The position numbers were made by a program, and so were the translations under genes. The notes below the pieces were generated by a model that saw nothing but the letters and a program-made list of their open reading frames with translations, ran no database searches and was not told the origin of the DNA. From Treponema sp. (GTDB taxonomy: Bacteria > Spirochaetota > Spirochaetia > Treponematales > Treponemataceae): DNA of 5,228 nt. Shown here piece after piece: positions 4,996-5,228 of the stretch (within the stretch, counting starts at the first letter, position 1; each line of letters opens with the position of its first letter). Location of the stretch: assembly GCA_024699205.1 (NCBI GenBank), contig JAILQA010000018.1, forward strand, positions 1 to 5,228, given 5' to 3'.

Positions 4996-5228
4996 GGGAC
5001 CTTGTAAAATTTTCTGTGTAAATGGCTGACAAATATGATACTCTTAAGGAGGAGTACAATGTTGGCCAAAACAAAAGAAAAAGATGCCATCGACCAGTTG
5101 CTGGAGCAGATTGACTTCCACGGAATGACAGCAGAAGAATTAGCTGGAGAAAACGGTTTGCTCAAGAAACTGACAAGCCGTTTTTATTCAAAAGCTCTGG
5201 ATGCCGAAATGGACGAGCATTTGGGCTA
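4996..5228 (+). mobile_element. Left end of an IS256-family insertion sequence (continues past the window)
   Basis: A transposase gene with the IS256-family N-terminus starts at 5059. The sequence 63 bases before it, beginning GGGACCTTGTAAAATTTTCT and continuing GTGTAAA to about 5022, has the GTGTAAA-type terminal inverted repeat of this family, so the outer end is placed near 4996. The right end and its matching repeat are outside the window. IS256 elements usually make 8-9 bp target duplications; the candidate left copy would be the 8-9 bases ending at 4995, which cannot be verified here. Confidence 0.72.
5059..5228 (+). CDS. IS256-family transposase, N-terminal fragment (truncated by window edge)
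   Basis: The visible 56 codons begin MLAKTKEKDAIDQLLEQIDF and end AKALDAEMDEHLG-like, read here as SKALDAEMDEHLG, which is the conserved N-terminal signature of IS256 (mutator-type) transposases (family form: ALEAEMDEHLGY). The enzyme is a DDE transposase that moves the element by cutting and joining at its inverted repeats; the DDE residues lie beyond the window. A strong Shine-Dalgarno, AAGGAGGAG (5046-5054), precedes the ATG by 4 bases, confirming the start. The frame is intact to the edge, so whether the element is functional is unknown. It is transcribed in the same direction as the ABC-3C operon, whose last stop lies 193 bases upstream. Confidence 0.93.
   Translation, partial: MLAKTKEKDAIDQLLEQIDFHGMTAEELAGENGLLKKLTSRFYSKALDAEMDEHLG

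Overview
The window most resembles a spirochaete of the genus Treponema. The case rests mainly on an HU-like protein with a C-terminal DUF4469 Ig-like domain, an architecture I associate with Treponema and Bacteroidetes, and on the moderately AT-rich composition. No rRNA or tRNA is present to confirm this, so the taxonomic call is an inference of moderate confidence. The region looks like accessory DNA: conflict and regulatory genes packed together, contrasting base composition, and an insertion sequence at the right edge.

Layout: (1) Bases 1-138 are the C-terminal end of an unrecognised gene. (2) Bases 139-252 hold a compact control region with three copies of TTCCGATA over an extended -10 promoter. 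(3) Bases 253-1167 encode a protein with an N-terminal helix-turn-helix and a Fic (AMP-transferase) domain carrying both the catalytic motif and an inhibitory motif. (4) A hairpin at 1177-1210 lies between this gene and the convergent gene 1218-1985 (minus strand), the HU-like/DUF4469 protein. (5) The divergent intergenic region 1986-2165 holds promoters for both directions and a structured leader. (6) Bases 2166-4865 are a three-gene, overlapping, AT-rich operon that matches the ABC-three-component (ABC-3C) layout: a 295-aa protein with a recognisable ABC-3C C-terminal region and an unrecognised N-terminal half, a 77-aa middle component, and a 536-aa DUF2326-type ABC/SMC-like ATPase. (7) Bases 4866-4995 have no gene but carry a hairpin. 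(8) From about 4996 to the window edge is the left end of an IS256-family element with the first 56 complete codons of its transposase.

How the genes may work together: ABC-3C systems are predicted, from comparative genomics of ABC ATPases, to be conflict (probably anti-phage) systems in which a coiled-coil ATPase senses or loads on nucleic acid and, through the middle component, controls the effector carried by the third protein. The two 16-17 bp overlaps here imply co-translation and fixed stoichiometry. The most interesting item is the N-terminal half (about residues 1-155) of the 2166-3053 product: it sits where the effector is expected but shows no motif I recognise. The Fic gene looks like a separate, autoregulated unit.
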